Source: Cryoendolithus antarcticus
Taxonomy: Eukaryota > Ascomycota > Dothideomycetes > Cladosporiales > Cladosporiaceae
Length of the DNA stretch: 64,000 bases
Assembly (NCBI GenBank): GCA_002077065.1
Contig: NAJO01000011.1
Location: 643,001-707,000 of the forward strand
Reading direction: 5' to 3'
Below, piece after piece: positions 45,485 through 55,189 of this stretch. The number at the start of each line of letters is the position of its first letter. Within the stretch, counting starts at the first letter, position 1. The position numbers were made by a program, and so were the translations under genes. The notes under the pieces are model-generated. The model had not been told where the DNA came from, searched no databases, and worked only from the letters and a program-made list of their open reading frames with translations.

Positions 45485-46630
45485 CTAGCACCCACCCGGC
45501 AGCGGGTAAGGGCAAGACTTCTCCGTTGGCGCTGCTGCGCTCGCACTGCTCGACTCTGGTGTTGGGTAGGGATATGAATCCTCTCCACTCGAGGCAGCAG
45601 CAGTAGTCGCGCTGCTGCTGCTGCTGCTGGTGGTGATTGTGGTAGTGGATGTGGCGGAGCTAGACGACGGCAGAGGGTATGGATTCTCTGACGTCGAAGT
45701 TGACCTCGTTGAAGAGCTGCTCGCCTCGCTGCTGCTAGGTGATGGCAGCGGGTACGGGTTCGCACTGGAGCTCGACGTCCAGGTTGGCACCGCTGTAGAT
45801 GAGGTTGTGGAGCTTGAGGTCGAGCTTGAGGTCGTTGAAGGCGCAGCAGAGCTGGACTTGGAGGACAAACTGACTGTGCTTGTAGTCGGTGCAGCAGTCT
45901 GCGTCGCCGTCACCTTGCTTGTGGTGGCGGTCGTTGTTCCAGAGGAAGATGATGTGGCTGATGAGGTCGACGAGAAGACAGGGGGCGCCTGGGACATCCT
46001 GCTGTTGGTCGGCAGGGGAACGATCGAGGTGTTTGAGCTCGTCGCTGAGGATGTAGTCGTATCTGGCGCGCTCGTCGTCTTGCTTGAGGAGCTGGAGCCG
46101 AAGGTCTGGAAGACAGTAGGTCTGTACGGTGCTGGTGATTGCTGGGACCCGGTCGAGGCTGTGGGCTTCGAGGTAGAAGTAGCCGTTGTCTGTGCTGCGG
46201 TCGACGAGGTCTTGGAAGGCGTCGCTGAAGTGGTCGGCGAGTACAAGAAGAAGCTGCTTGATCCGTTGCTGACTGAAATGCCGAATGTGATTGGCGCACC
46301 GACGGGCACAGGCGAAGGAGTGCCATTGATGGTGGTCCAGGTCAACGGGTTGATCACTGTCGTTGGGACCTTACTTGATGCCGCAGCGGAACTCTTCTCC
46401 GGGGTGGTCTTGCTCTCCTGTGCGGTGATGGTGCTGTTCGAGATCGCCGAGGAGATGGGCATACTCGAGGGAGCGTATGCGAAGATGGTGGTTGTGACCG
46501 CCGGCGCATACGCGAAGATTGTCGATGTTGACATGCTGTTGGTGGTTGTGGACCCGCTACCTGAGCGAGGCAGAACGCCTGCCACGACTGGCCCAGCCAG
46601 TATGGCGGCGCAAAGAAGGGTGGCAAACAT
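45485..46630 (-). CDS. Secreted Ser/Thr-rich cell-surface-type protein with YPxP repeats
   Basis: Single exon, 381 residues from the ATG at 46630, chosen because it begins a signal peptide (MFATLLCAAILAGPVVAGVLPRS, predicted cleavage after the Ala-rich end). The N-terminal part repeats IFAYAP twice. Most of the rest is Ser/Thr/Ala-rich and should be heavily O-glycosylated. The C-terminal 90 residues hold four degenerate repeats spaced by Ser runs: NPYPLPSPS, NPYPLPSSS, DSYPYPTPE and KSCPYPLPGGC. No hydrophobic GPI tail follows; the protein simply ends after Cys. I do not know the family. It is likely a cell-wall or secreted protein. An in-frame upstream ATG at 46747 would hide the signal peptide behind a charged leader. 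Confidence 0.65.
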   Translation of the reverse strand: MFATLLCAAILAGPVVAGVLPRSGSGSTTTNSMSTSTIFAYAPAVTTTIFAYAPSSMPISSAISNSTITAQESKTTPEKSSAAASSKVPTTVINPLTWTTINGTPSPVPVGAPITFGISVSNGSSSFFLYSPTTSATPSKTSSTAAQTTATSTSKPTASTGSQQSPAPYRPTVFQTFGSSSSSKTTSAPDTTTSSATSSNTSIVPLPTNSRMSQAPPVFSSTSSATSSSSGTTTATTSKVTATQTAAPTTSTVSLSSKSSSAAPSTTSSSTSSSTTSSTAVPTWTSSSSANPYPLPSPSSSEASSSSTRSTSTSENPYPLPSSSSATSTTTITTSSSSSSATTAAASSGEDSYPYPTPESSSASAAAPTEKSCPYPLPGGC

Positions 46631-47009
46631 TGCTGAGGTGTGAATCTTGGACTTACTCGGGAGGAGCAATTGAGGTGTGCATTTGGGTTTCGTTGTTGTG
46701 GTGACGGTCGCATGCGAGATCGAGGCAGGAGCGACTCGAGTGTGCAAAGTGTGTGGCTTTGACAGCGGGAGTCGATGACAATGCTTTGGAGCCTTTGGCC
46801 TTTATGTGAGCACAAAGTACTTGTGAACGACAAAGACCCAGATTGGTATCACCACCACGTGACGCTCAATTCTTTGTTCACCTCTCATGCTCTCTTGATA
46901 GTAGCCATGGCCACAGTCATAATGGGCTTACTCTGGCTGTGGACCGCCAGCATCACTCGTCCCGCGGACATTTTGATAGAACAGACCAGCATCTCTCGGA
47001 CAGATCCAT
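46631..47009. other. Intergenic (promoter of the Ser/Thr-rich gene)
   Basis: A short plus-strand frame with a hydrophobic stretch (46775-47035) overlaps the next gene's end and is not called. Confidence 0.45.
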
Positions 47010-47690
47010 CTACAAGCGACTCGAGTGAACTCTGATCCTTGCGCCATCTACCCAATCAAGGTGAATTGCTAGTAAGAGCGCTAATGCGCAGCAGGTGAGT
47101 GTAAGCACATACAATGGCTGCTCTAACAGCATGCCGAGTAGACAATTGCGAAACATCCGTGCTCCGTCTAGCACTAGCCTGATACTGCTCCAGATTGCAG
47201 AGGGTCCAGCATACGCGGTATTTGCTAATTCCAGCTTCACGTCGCTGAGCTCTCGAGGTACTCCGCGTCGTCTGCTGTGAGCGATGCCCTCGACAAAGCC
47301 GCCTGAGACATAGATTGATATGCAAGCTGTCGAGGACAGCAGGCCGTTGTCGAGGACATCTGTCTTCACTTTTGAGCGTGCGTGTCTCCGTACGGCTCGC
47401 TGGAGAGGCTCATATCGTGCAATGCAGTCGCTCGTCAGGCCGACCACGTTGAATAGGTAATTGTTGTAGAGGTGGCCGGATGCTTCCGAGTGTAGCTCCC
47501 TGCATACCGTGAAGATGTTCATTGGAAGCTCTCCTCTAGCTAACATGATGGATAGACCTTGCTTGTCGGCCATGAGATGTAGCTGTGGATTCCTGGGGAA
47601 AAGATGGCGGTAGATCTCGACGCGGATGTCATAGGGTAGTCGGAGGAGAGGCGATCTCTCGAGAGCTCCGTCTAGCCTATCTTCCGCCAT
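47010..47690 (-). CDS. F-box-like protein with C-terminal membrane segment
   Basis: Single exon, 226 residues. The N-terminal part reads LLRLPYDIRVEIYRHLFPRN and continues with NIFTVCRELHSEASGHLYNN. This is the pattern of fungal F-box-like/2EXR domains: a leucine-rich 'LP.DIR..IY..L' start, then a conserved 'tCRelhsEA...lY'. Near the C-terminus a strong hydrophobic span (LYVLTLTCCALALLLAIHLD) is followed by a short charged end. The layout (N-terminal F-box-like motif, single C-terminal membrane span) is the same as in the tandem pair at 1.6-4.1 kb, although sequence identity is not evident by eye. Function unknown. Confidence 0.65.
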   Translation of the reverse strand: MAEDRLDGALERSPLLRLPYDIRVEIYRHLFPRNPQLHLMADKQGLSIMLARGELPMNIFTVCRELHSEASGHLYNNYLFNVVGLTSDCIARYEPLQRAVRRHARSKVKTDVLDNGLLSSTACISIYVSGGFVEGIAHSRRRGVPRELSDVKLELANTAYAGPSAIWSSIRLVLDGARMFRNCLLGMLLEQPLYVLTLTCCALALLLAIHLDWVDGARIRVHSSRL

Positions 47691-48721
47691 GGCTAAGCGA
47701 TCCAGGACTCGACAATACTAATGGGGTCGAAGGAGTCTCAAGGAAGAATGTTGGAGCGACCATCTGAATCGACCTACGATGCGAAGCTCGGGGCGTGCTT
47801 TGCTGCCTGGTATGGCTATGATCCAGCCACGTCGCTTCGCTCTGTCCATCGCCGTCCACCTGACACATGCCCGATGACTTTATTAACTCAACGGCAGTCA
47901 GTGAGATGTTCGCAACTGCTAATGAAGTGTCTGCACGAGGAAGACATGCGCGCAATTGGGTGAAGAGAGTGGGAGGGCAGGAATTCGTGATTCATGATCA
48001 GGCTTTCATGCTGGATTCAGCGTGGGAGCTGGGGCGATTTGAGTATCCCACACATGCACGTCAGGCGGAAGTCTTGTTATTACAGTTGGGGGTTTTGGAA
48101 TTCGCTCTTAGCATCTGAATGTAAATAAGCATCGGATACTGCTAACTGAAATATGATGCTTAAGTGATCCATTGGCTCATACTTTGTCACGCGCCGTGAC
48201 TATCACGAAATGTCACCGCCAAACTGGTCCCAACTGAGCGTATGGACACGAAGCAGCGGTGATGCATGCCACAACGAGCATGGTAAGTCTAATATGTCAC
48301 TAGCCACGCTCGCGAGGTTGCAGTGTTCCTATCTATCTGAGGCTAACCATCTGTGGGCTACGTGCGCATGCGTTCTTGCAAGCCTGAGCTCTAGCGCACG
48401 GATAGTCCAGCCGCACGCTTACTATCTGCGGTTCCTGATCATGATAGACCAAGGTCACTTCTAATCATCTGCCCCGGTACTCGGCTCTTGCGCAGCCTCA
48501 CAGTAGCCGTCAGCATGTCGAATCCTACGGCTGTCGGAATATGGTCTTTGTTGAGCACCGGAAATAACTCAGATGACGATGTCGCACCCTAGCCCGAAGC
48601 GCTGGTGCCTTTGCAAGGTATAAGTATATTTCTCGATGTCATCTAGGGTGTCATCTAGGGTGTCAGCAATCCTTGGATTACAGTCCTTTCGTCCTCTCCA
48701 GATCATTCTCAGATACGCAGC
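47691..48721. other. Intergenic, no gene seen
   Basis: 1 kb with several short frames, the longest 83 codons at 47867-48118, none with a recognisable domain. Contains a short direct repeat at 48638-48664. Confidence 0.45.
48638..48664. repeat. Short tandem repeat, 12-nt unit
   Basis: The unit GTCATCTAGGGT occurs twice in direct succession, followed by a third partial GTC. It lies about 60 bp upstream of the MetE-like start. Confidence 0.8.
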
Positions 48722-49895
48722 ATGGCGAACGTCCAGGGCTGCCACATTGTAGAGTCCGTTCCGCTACGCTAGCAGCCACAGAGAGTGTATCGCGAGCATG
48801 CGCAGCCGGATTGACAGATCGCCCGAAACGCATGCCTGATGGGGAAACAGGCCCTCGCTACTACTTTACAGCCTGGCAACGGTCGATTCTACCCGAGTAC
48901 ATCCAGCTGAAGTTTGACGACGGGCGTCCGAGTGAAACGAAACCATTGACGGCCCAAGAGGTCGACGACGCGCAAGCGCGTCTGGAGAGTGCCGAACCTC
49001 TGGAGACAGGCTATGACGTGGCCGCGATCGATTCGTACAAGACATCCGCAAGCCTGAAGAAGCTGGGCGTCATATCGAAGTTCACTAAGTTTCAAGTCCG
49101 GCTTCCCACGCCAGCCAATGTGATGGGACCATTTGTGCGACCGGAGTTGCAAGCGGCTGCGGAGCCGATATACGAGGCAGCGCTGTATCAAGCAATCAGC
49201 AACATACAAAATGCGATACCCCATGGAGAGCTAGCTATCCAGATCGACCAGGCTGTGGACACAGCATTCTGGGCAGGGGTCGTGTGGGAGCCGTATTCTG
49301 GCGAAGGCGATCGGGATGCAGTGAAGAGGATCATAGTTGATTCCACTACTCGTATGATCGCACAAATCGACACTGATGTTGCAGTCGGGATACACAACTG
49401 CTACGGTCAGACGTTATAACACTGAATGGACTACCCGAAGCTGACATCTGTCCAGTACGTTTAGGCGTCATTACACCGAATGGATTTCCTAAGGCTGACA
49501 TCTGTCCAGGCGACATGGAGCACAAACATTTCCTTGTGCCGACTTCGCTTGCCGCGGTGGTTGACAGGACTCTTCGCGTCATGGCCAGGATGTCACGGCC
49601 ACTCGGTTTCGTCCACTTTCCGATCCCGAAAAGCGCCGGGGACCACCTCGATGCATACTGTGCTCCATTGGCAGACATCCTGCCCAAGTTGAAGCAACAT
49701 GGTACTGACCTGTACCTGGGCGTGGGTCACCACAATCATGCCTCGGCAACCAAAGGAATGATTGAGGCTGAAGAGAAGGTTCTCGATGGGTATCCGCTTG
49801 GTGTGGCTTCGGAGTGTGGTTGGGGTCGGACACCAGTCGAACAGATAGAGGAGATTATGGCCTTGTCGAGGGGAATCTCGGAGCCTTTAAGATGA
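48722..49895 (+). CDS. MetE-like (UROD/MetE superfamily) protein, frameshifted near its start
   Basis: From the ATG at 48722 the frame reads MANVQGCHIVESVPLR and stops at TAG 48770. The family continuation (ATESVSRACAAGLTDRPKRM, PDGETGPRYYF) lies in the next frame, so one base appears to be lost near 48760-48775. Unless a sequencing error explains this, translation could restart only at Met 48832. The rest is intact: exon to 49405, intron 49406-49509, exon 49510-49895. Motifs include MGPFVRPEL, IQIDQAVDTAFWAG, GIHNCYG-DMEHKHFLVP and the zinc-site-like SECGWGRTP at the C-terminus. Fungal members of this cobalamin-independent methionine synthase-like family have mostly unknown reactions. The intron carries a duplicated branch point and acceptor (49440-49455 and 49494-49509), and both acceptors keep frame. 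Confidence 0.65.
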
Positions 49896-50417
49896 AGTAG
49901 TAAAATAGCATGAGCCACAGCAGTGTCGTGACACTGGTGCTGCCGCTGATGGGGTTATTCGTGGTAGCCTTGGACAAGAAGTACTCCTAGTCAGTTGCTG
50001 TTGCACAGCTTGCTGCTTACCTTACAACGCGTCTGGCGAATACTTGTGTGATGTCTTGATGCTGTTCGTCGTTGAGCACCGGCAGCAATGCCTCGAGTCA
50101 ACAAGCGTTCCCACTATCGGAACCTGCGTCCTTCACGCGACATCCAGTATTCATCTTATTGCTACAATAGAACATCCCAACGGCTTATTTGTGACTGAGA
50201 GGAGGGAAGAAAAAAGGTCAGGCGGGGATGAACTCGATGCTTAAACGCGGTTGAGGTCGTAATGTTCAGCAGGATGTCGAGTACAAAGCGCTAGGCCGAA
50301 GGAGACAACGATGCCAAGGCTTCCATCGTGACCTCAACTCCGACCTTCCACCATTATCCCCCGGCATGGACAACATCGATCACGCAGCGCTGATAGATAA
50401 ATTAACGAGCTGACCTG
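49896..50417. other. Intergenic (monooxygenase promoter)
   Basis: 522 bp; no coding signal found. Confidence 0.5.
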
Positions 50418-51997
50418 ATGGGTTCGATCGGAGACGAGAGATGGCTGCGCGCGCACAGCGTGGCCATCATCGGCGCCGGCCCGAGCGGCCTTGCAGTGGC
50501 GAAGTAGTATCAACCCCTTGTACATGATAGTGGCACGAGGGCACTGACCACCACAGATATCTCGTTGCGGAGCAAGCCTTCTCCAAGATTCAGATCTTCG
50601 AACAACGGTCCACGGTGGGTGGCATATGGAACTACGTACCCTGTCCCACAGGCACGGCGGCTCGTGTCGCGCGTTGGTATTCCGACGTCGAAAGGGTTGA
50701 AGGCCGCATGGCCGACACCTCCACTGATCATCTGTTTGGCGACACGTCTGTGAAGCATGTCGAGCCTCTGACACCACTTTACGACCGACTCGAGACCAAC
50801 ATCCCACGAGACTTGATGGGCTTCTCCGACCTCGACTGGCCTAAGGACACTCAGCTATTTCCGAAACACGAGACAGTATTGGAGTACATCGAGCAGTATG
50901 CCGAAGATGTACGACATCTAATCGCGTTTCGCGCTCAAGTCAATAGTGTCCACCCTGAAGGGACAAAGTGGCATGTTGACGTGACTGTGCCGCAGATCAG
51001 CGGCAGCAGAACCGTGCAACATCATACGTTCGACGCCGTTATAGTAGCAAGCGGCCACTTCGATGTCCCTAATGTGCCGGCTGTGGCTGGCATGGAAAGT
51101 TGGGTCCAGGCGTATCCTGGAAGTATACTACACTCGAAGTACTATCGGACGCCCGAGCAGTATGCTGACAAGAAGGTTATCGTCGTCGGAAATTCTGCAT
51201 CTGGCATAGATATTGGCGCCCAGATCCGGACCGTCTGCAGGGCTCCCCTTATAGCCTCGACCAGGTCTGCGTCATACCTGCAGACGGAGACCTTGCCAGA
51301 GCAAGTCGATAAGCCTGCGATCAGCGAGTATATTGTCAAAGACAGGACCGTTGTGTTCGCTGACGGTAGCAGAGAACAGCATGTCGATACTATTCTGTAC
51401 TGCACAGGGTACTTCTACTCTTTCGACTTCCTAGAGGGCTTGGACGATGAGCCGATTGTCACGAGTGGTGAGCGAGTAGAGAACTTGTACCAGCATCTGT
51501 TCTACCGGCCGAATCCCAGTCTGATCTTCCCCACCCTGAATCAGAAGATCATACCGTTCCCTTTCGCGGAGGCTCAAGCGGCGGTCATCGCTCGTTTCTT
51601 GGCTGGACGTTTGTCATTACCATCTGCTCTTGATATGAAGCAGTGGGAGAATGCCACCGTGGCTGAGATGGGAGCAGGACGGGAATTCCATGTTCTCAAG
51701 TTCCCGAGAGATGCTGACTATATCAATATGATGCATGACTGGGCAACGCGTGCGCAAGACATTACTGCACCCTCTTTTGGCGGTGCTAGTAAAGAGGTGA
51801 TAGCTCCAAGGCAGGGCAATGACGCACAAGCTATGGAATATCGTGCTGCTGGGGCCAAACGCCCTCCCTACTGGACTGAGCGTGAGTACTGGATGCGAGA
51901 GCGCTTTCCCGCTATTAAGAAAGCCTTCCAGGACTTCGGAGGGGCTAGGCACAGTAAGAGTACGCTGGCTGACGTTGGCTTTGTGTTCAATGGGTGA
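50418..51997 (+). CDS. Flavin-containing monooxygenase (FMO-like)
   Basis: Exons 50418-50503 and 50557-51997, 508 residues; a 53-nt intron (GTAGTA donor, CTGAC branch, CACAG) joins GLAVAK to YLVAEQAFSKIQIFEQR. Exon 1 carries the FAD dinucleotide-binding motif VAIIGAGPSGLAVA (about 15-29), with the ribose-binding Glu in IFEQR. The NADPH-binding motif is VVGNSASGIDIGAQ. Between them is the FMO signature-like region SGHFDVPNVPAV ... ILHSKYYR, and LYCTGYFYSFDFL marks the late conserved block. These enzymes oxygenate soft nucleophiles (N, S) using NADPH and O2. The substrate is unknown. It follows the MetE-like gene on the same strand by about 520 bp, which may indicate a joint role in sulfur chemistry (inference only). 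Confidence 0.88.
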
Positions 51998-52521
51998 ATG
52001 CAGAATGCGAAGCACAGCTTCTACAAGCGTCTGCATCGCAATGTTTGTCCGAGAGCCTTCTCGTTACAGGTAGAGCATTCGACATCGCAGACGGACAAGG
52101 CGCCCATTGTTTTGCAAACCTTTCAGGACATGCATCGCGCTTATTAGAGGATGACCCGCTGCAGCACCAGTCTACGTCCATTGACCTTGCGCGTCAGATG
52201 CTGCCGCTGTCTGGTTGGAGCAAGCTGGTAAACACGATTGAACTGGTCGTGGTCCAGATAGCTGCAACAGTCTGTGGCGGTCCGTCACAATGGATTATGA
52301 AATAAGATGTCGTTGAACGGGTGTTGAGTACGACTCGCCTCGCCGCGACCAGGGGACGAGACGACGTGGCCAGGATGTAAGTCACTTCACTGTCTCTCTG
52401 GGACCTAGCGATCCGCAACGAAGCAACACCAAGCACACAACCTCCATGACGTCTCGCTGTTGTTCTCAAACACAGACAAGGTACGGTGATGTGTACACGA
52501 CCTCAGGTCGCCACAGTCAGC
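51998..52521. other. Intergenic, no gene seen
   Basis: Short frames only. Confidence 0.5.
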
Positions 52522-53387
52522 ATGGCAAATCAACTCGTCGCTGCCCTATTCGGACACTCCTCCGCCAGCCAAATGGCGATGAACTTATGTCCTTTGGCTG
52601 GCAGCGGCAATCGATACGTACGTCAGACAAGCGCTTTGTTACTGAGAAGTGTCTGCTCGCGCCTTGCTAGCCTAGTGAGCAGATCGATCTGAAAAGAGTA
52701 CGACCCACAAGCACCTCACTCACGCAACCGTTTGATGCGCCAAGTTCGCATCTCGAAGCTTTTAACAAATTCATGGGCGATCTGCAAACTCCAGCCTCCC
52801 GTTCGGACGCGATCAAGGCCATGCTTGTTGCGTGAAACCGTGTGCCAAAGACATGGGACTTGCCATTCAAGATGTTTGACGACCTTGATCAACTCTCCTT
52901 CAACCACTAGCTTCAAGATCGGGTCGTGCTTCGTTGGAAGATCATCGGCGACGCGTACCGTGACCCAATTGGCAGAACAACATACTCCCCAACTGTCGTA
53001 GGGAAAGCGCGTATCCTATTACGGCTCGATCTGGATTGGTACACCTATGATGCTGACCATATCTTGGCAACTTTGCTGAATGAAATGCTGCATGCGTACT
53101 TCTACGTGATGTGCGGAAGCGCGCACGACCGTGCAGATCCTGATTGGAACCGCGTGAGGGGCCATGGAGAGTTTTGGCATGCTGCGCGGGTGAAACTCGA
53201 ATCGTTGACTGGACTGGGGCTCATAAGAGAGACTAGTCTCAGGACCTTCACGGCACACGAATTCGCGCGCCTAGATACGCAGAGAACCATGAACTTCGTT
53301 ATAGAGTTCCTCGGATGGAATAGAAATTGCTCAGACGAGGAGAATATTCCGGGAAACAGCAGTAGAGAGCGGCTGTGGCTCTCTTGA
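52522..53387 (+). pseudogene. SprT-like metalloprotease copy 1, disrupted, zinc motif altered
   Basis: Aligns with the intact gene at 54158-55189. Exon 1 (52522-52617, MANQLVAALFGHS) and exon 2 (52671-53387) are separated by a 53-nt intron at the same site and phase as in copy 2. Exon 2 has TGA at 52833 and TAG at 52908, both in the frame that matches copy 2 before and after (LKRVRP, KTWDLPFKMFDDL, VVLRW). The TAG sits where copy 2 has Gln. The zinc-binding HExxH motif reads LNEMLHAYF here, against VHEMLHAYF in copy 2, so the first His is Asn (codon 53079-53081). The C-terminal half (GHGEFWHAARVKLESL, MNFVIEFLGW) is open. Two nonsense codons and the motif change indicate a pseudogene. Confidence 0.82.
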
Positions 53388-54157
53388 CGGGACGGACACA
53401 TGGCTGCCCAACGACGATTTGCTACCACCACCATCATGTGGCGAAGTGGGCTGCTCGATGTGTACAGTATCTACTTGAACGCGACAACCGGCAGTGCACG
53501 ATCTGTCGTCGCTCGAAAGACTTGTACTTCGCAAATATGCAACATCCGAAGGGGTTAATCTCGTCCACGGACCACGTTCATGGCAAGCCTGTAACCGTTC
53601 TATCGACTTGTATCCGAGAAGGGCCAATCTGACCGGACAGCGTCAACGGGCGTTTTCAGCATACGAGCGTACAGCGCGTTCATCCAACAACGATACGCCA
53701 CTTGCTATATCTCAACGTTGGTAAGGGAGAAACATTCGCAAACCAGGTTTGGAGCGCTGTGGATTGTGCAACCTTTACAACTTCGCACGCTTAACAACAG
53801 TCTCGTAGGTGTACGGCTCATTCAAAATCCTTTCTTCAATCGTCACTCTCGTCTTCCAATTTGTACTCGCTTTGCAAGTTTACGATGTCCAGGAAAGTCT
53901 TACAAGGCTCGTGCAGTGATCGGCCTTTGTCGCTACAGAGTCCTTACAAGTATGGCGGTCTCACCAGACTTGTGATGTCTTTCGTATCTGCCTAGACTCC
54001 CCGTAAGGTATCACAAACCACCTTTGTGTCGGCATTGACGTCTTGTGCAAGCCTTCTTCGACTGACAAACAGCATAGCTTTGTTAAACGCTTAATTGTCA
54101 CTCTGGCGGACTATGTAACCCGCTGTGGCTGCTGATGATGGTAGCAAGCGTCGCTGT
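53388..54157. other. Spacer between SprT-like copies
   Basis: An open stretch at 53375-53632 contains a Cys pair (CTICRR) but no recognisable domain. Otherwise nothing seen. Confidence 0.4.
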
Positions 54158-55189
54158 ATGGACGACAGTGAGAAATCTCAGCAGACCGTCGTCTCAGGCC
54201 AGGCGACACACATGTCATCTTCACCACCACCACCACCAAGCCACGAGTCGCAGGGCTCGGACACGGAGAACTACTTGTTGCGTCTGGTCGAAGCACTGTT
54301 CTGGCGAGAGTCGAAGCTTCCCAGCCTGTCTGACGTAGACGCGGATGTTGGGCTTGGTTGCAGTTACGTGAGTATCGTGCGAGTGTCAGCGTCGGAGAGA
54401 CATGCAGCTGACAGACATCAGCCATGCGAGCAGGAGGACTTAAAAAGACTCCAGCCGATTTATGTGACGACCATCAAGCCCTTTCCTCAGCCATGCAGCT
54501 TCCAAGAAGCCTTCGATAAGCTCTGCGACCGGCTCTACAAAGACAAGGACGCCGTCAAACGGTTCGAAGACCACTTCTCGCATATCAACGACGACGTAAA
54601 GCAGACCTGGGATCTCCCCGCGAAGATGTTCAACGACCTTGATCTCATGATATTCCACGGCCAGCTTCGTGGCCGCTTCGTATTACGCTGGGAAGCGACA
54701 ACTATCGCTGACCCGGGACTTCTAGGAAATACGCTGAAGATACCGTCTGAAGGGCCCTCCAGACCAGGACACGTCAGGATCGCGCTTCGGTACACCATGG
54801 ACTGGTCGTGCTACCCTCGTCCTCTCATGATTGGGGTGCTGGTGCATGAGATGCTGCACGCTTACTTCATCATTATGTGCGGTACAGGTACGGAAGAATC
54901 GACGCTCCGAGACACGGCTCATGGCGACTATTGGATGAGTGCTGCTGTTGTCATCGGTCAAAAAACCAAGCTGGACTTGAGCGCTTTGCGAATCGCCACG
55001 GCGTTTGGGCATAGTGATGCGTGGAGGACGCAGAACACGTGCTGGTTCGTCCTGGACTTCCTTGGCATAGAGAACAGGGATCTCATTACGACGCGTTCCG
55101 CACAGCTGGTGCTGTCACAGCGATATGTGCAGCCGCGTGAAGGCATATATATGCCCAGCGGCCTTGTCTGCGAGGACTTCAATGTCTGA
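54158..55189 (+). CDS. SprT-like zinc metalloprotease domain protein, copy 2
   Basis: Exons 54158-54367 and 54422-55189, 325 residues from the first ATG (MDDSEKSQQTVVSGQATHMS). The N-terminal 40 residues are Ser/Pro-rich. The SprT-like core starts with KMFNDLDLMIFHGQLRGRF and contains the zinc motif VLVHEMLHAYFIIMCG, then THGD-type AHGDYW as the likely third ligand region. Proteins with this domain include the DNA-protein crosslink proteases Spartan/Wss1, but the fungal SprT-like group is broad and its roles unknown. The 54-nt intron (GTGAGT...ATCAG) keeps frame with no stop; I infer it because copy 1 has an intron of different length at the same site (copy 1 GNRY-PSEQIDLKR, copy 2 CSY-PCEQEDLKR). 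The zinc residues look intact. Confidence 0.78.
   Translation: MDDSEKSQQTVVSGQATHMSSSPPPPPSHESQGSDTENYLLRLVEALFWRESKLPSLSDVDADVGLGCSYVSIVRVSASERHAADRHQPCEQEDLKRLQPIYVTTIKPFPQPCSFQEAFDKLCDRLYKDKDAVKRFEDHFSHINDDVKQTWDLPAKMFNDLDLMIFHGQLRGRFVLRWEATTIADPGLLGNTLKIPSEGPSRPGHVRIALRYTMDWSCYPRPLMIGVLVHEMLHAYFIIMCGTGTEESTLRDTAHGDYWMSAAVVIGQKTKLDLSALRIATAFGHSDAWRTQNTCWFVLDFLGIENRDLITTRSAQLVLSQRYVQPREGIYMPSGLVCEDFNV

Noticed and set aside
45630..46643. 337-codon acidic, Val-rich plus-strand open frame
   Set aside because: Shadow of the Ser/Thr-rich secreted gene; the minus frame has a signal peptide and ordered repeats. Kept only as a side note in findings.
46775..47035. 86-codon plus-strand frame with a hydrophobic stretch
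   Set aside because: Overlaps the end of the F-box-like gene, has no family resemblance and lies in a promoter region.
47867..48118. 83-codon plus-strand frame
   Set aside because: Length is expected by chance at this GC content; no motif and no splice partners found.
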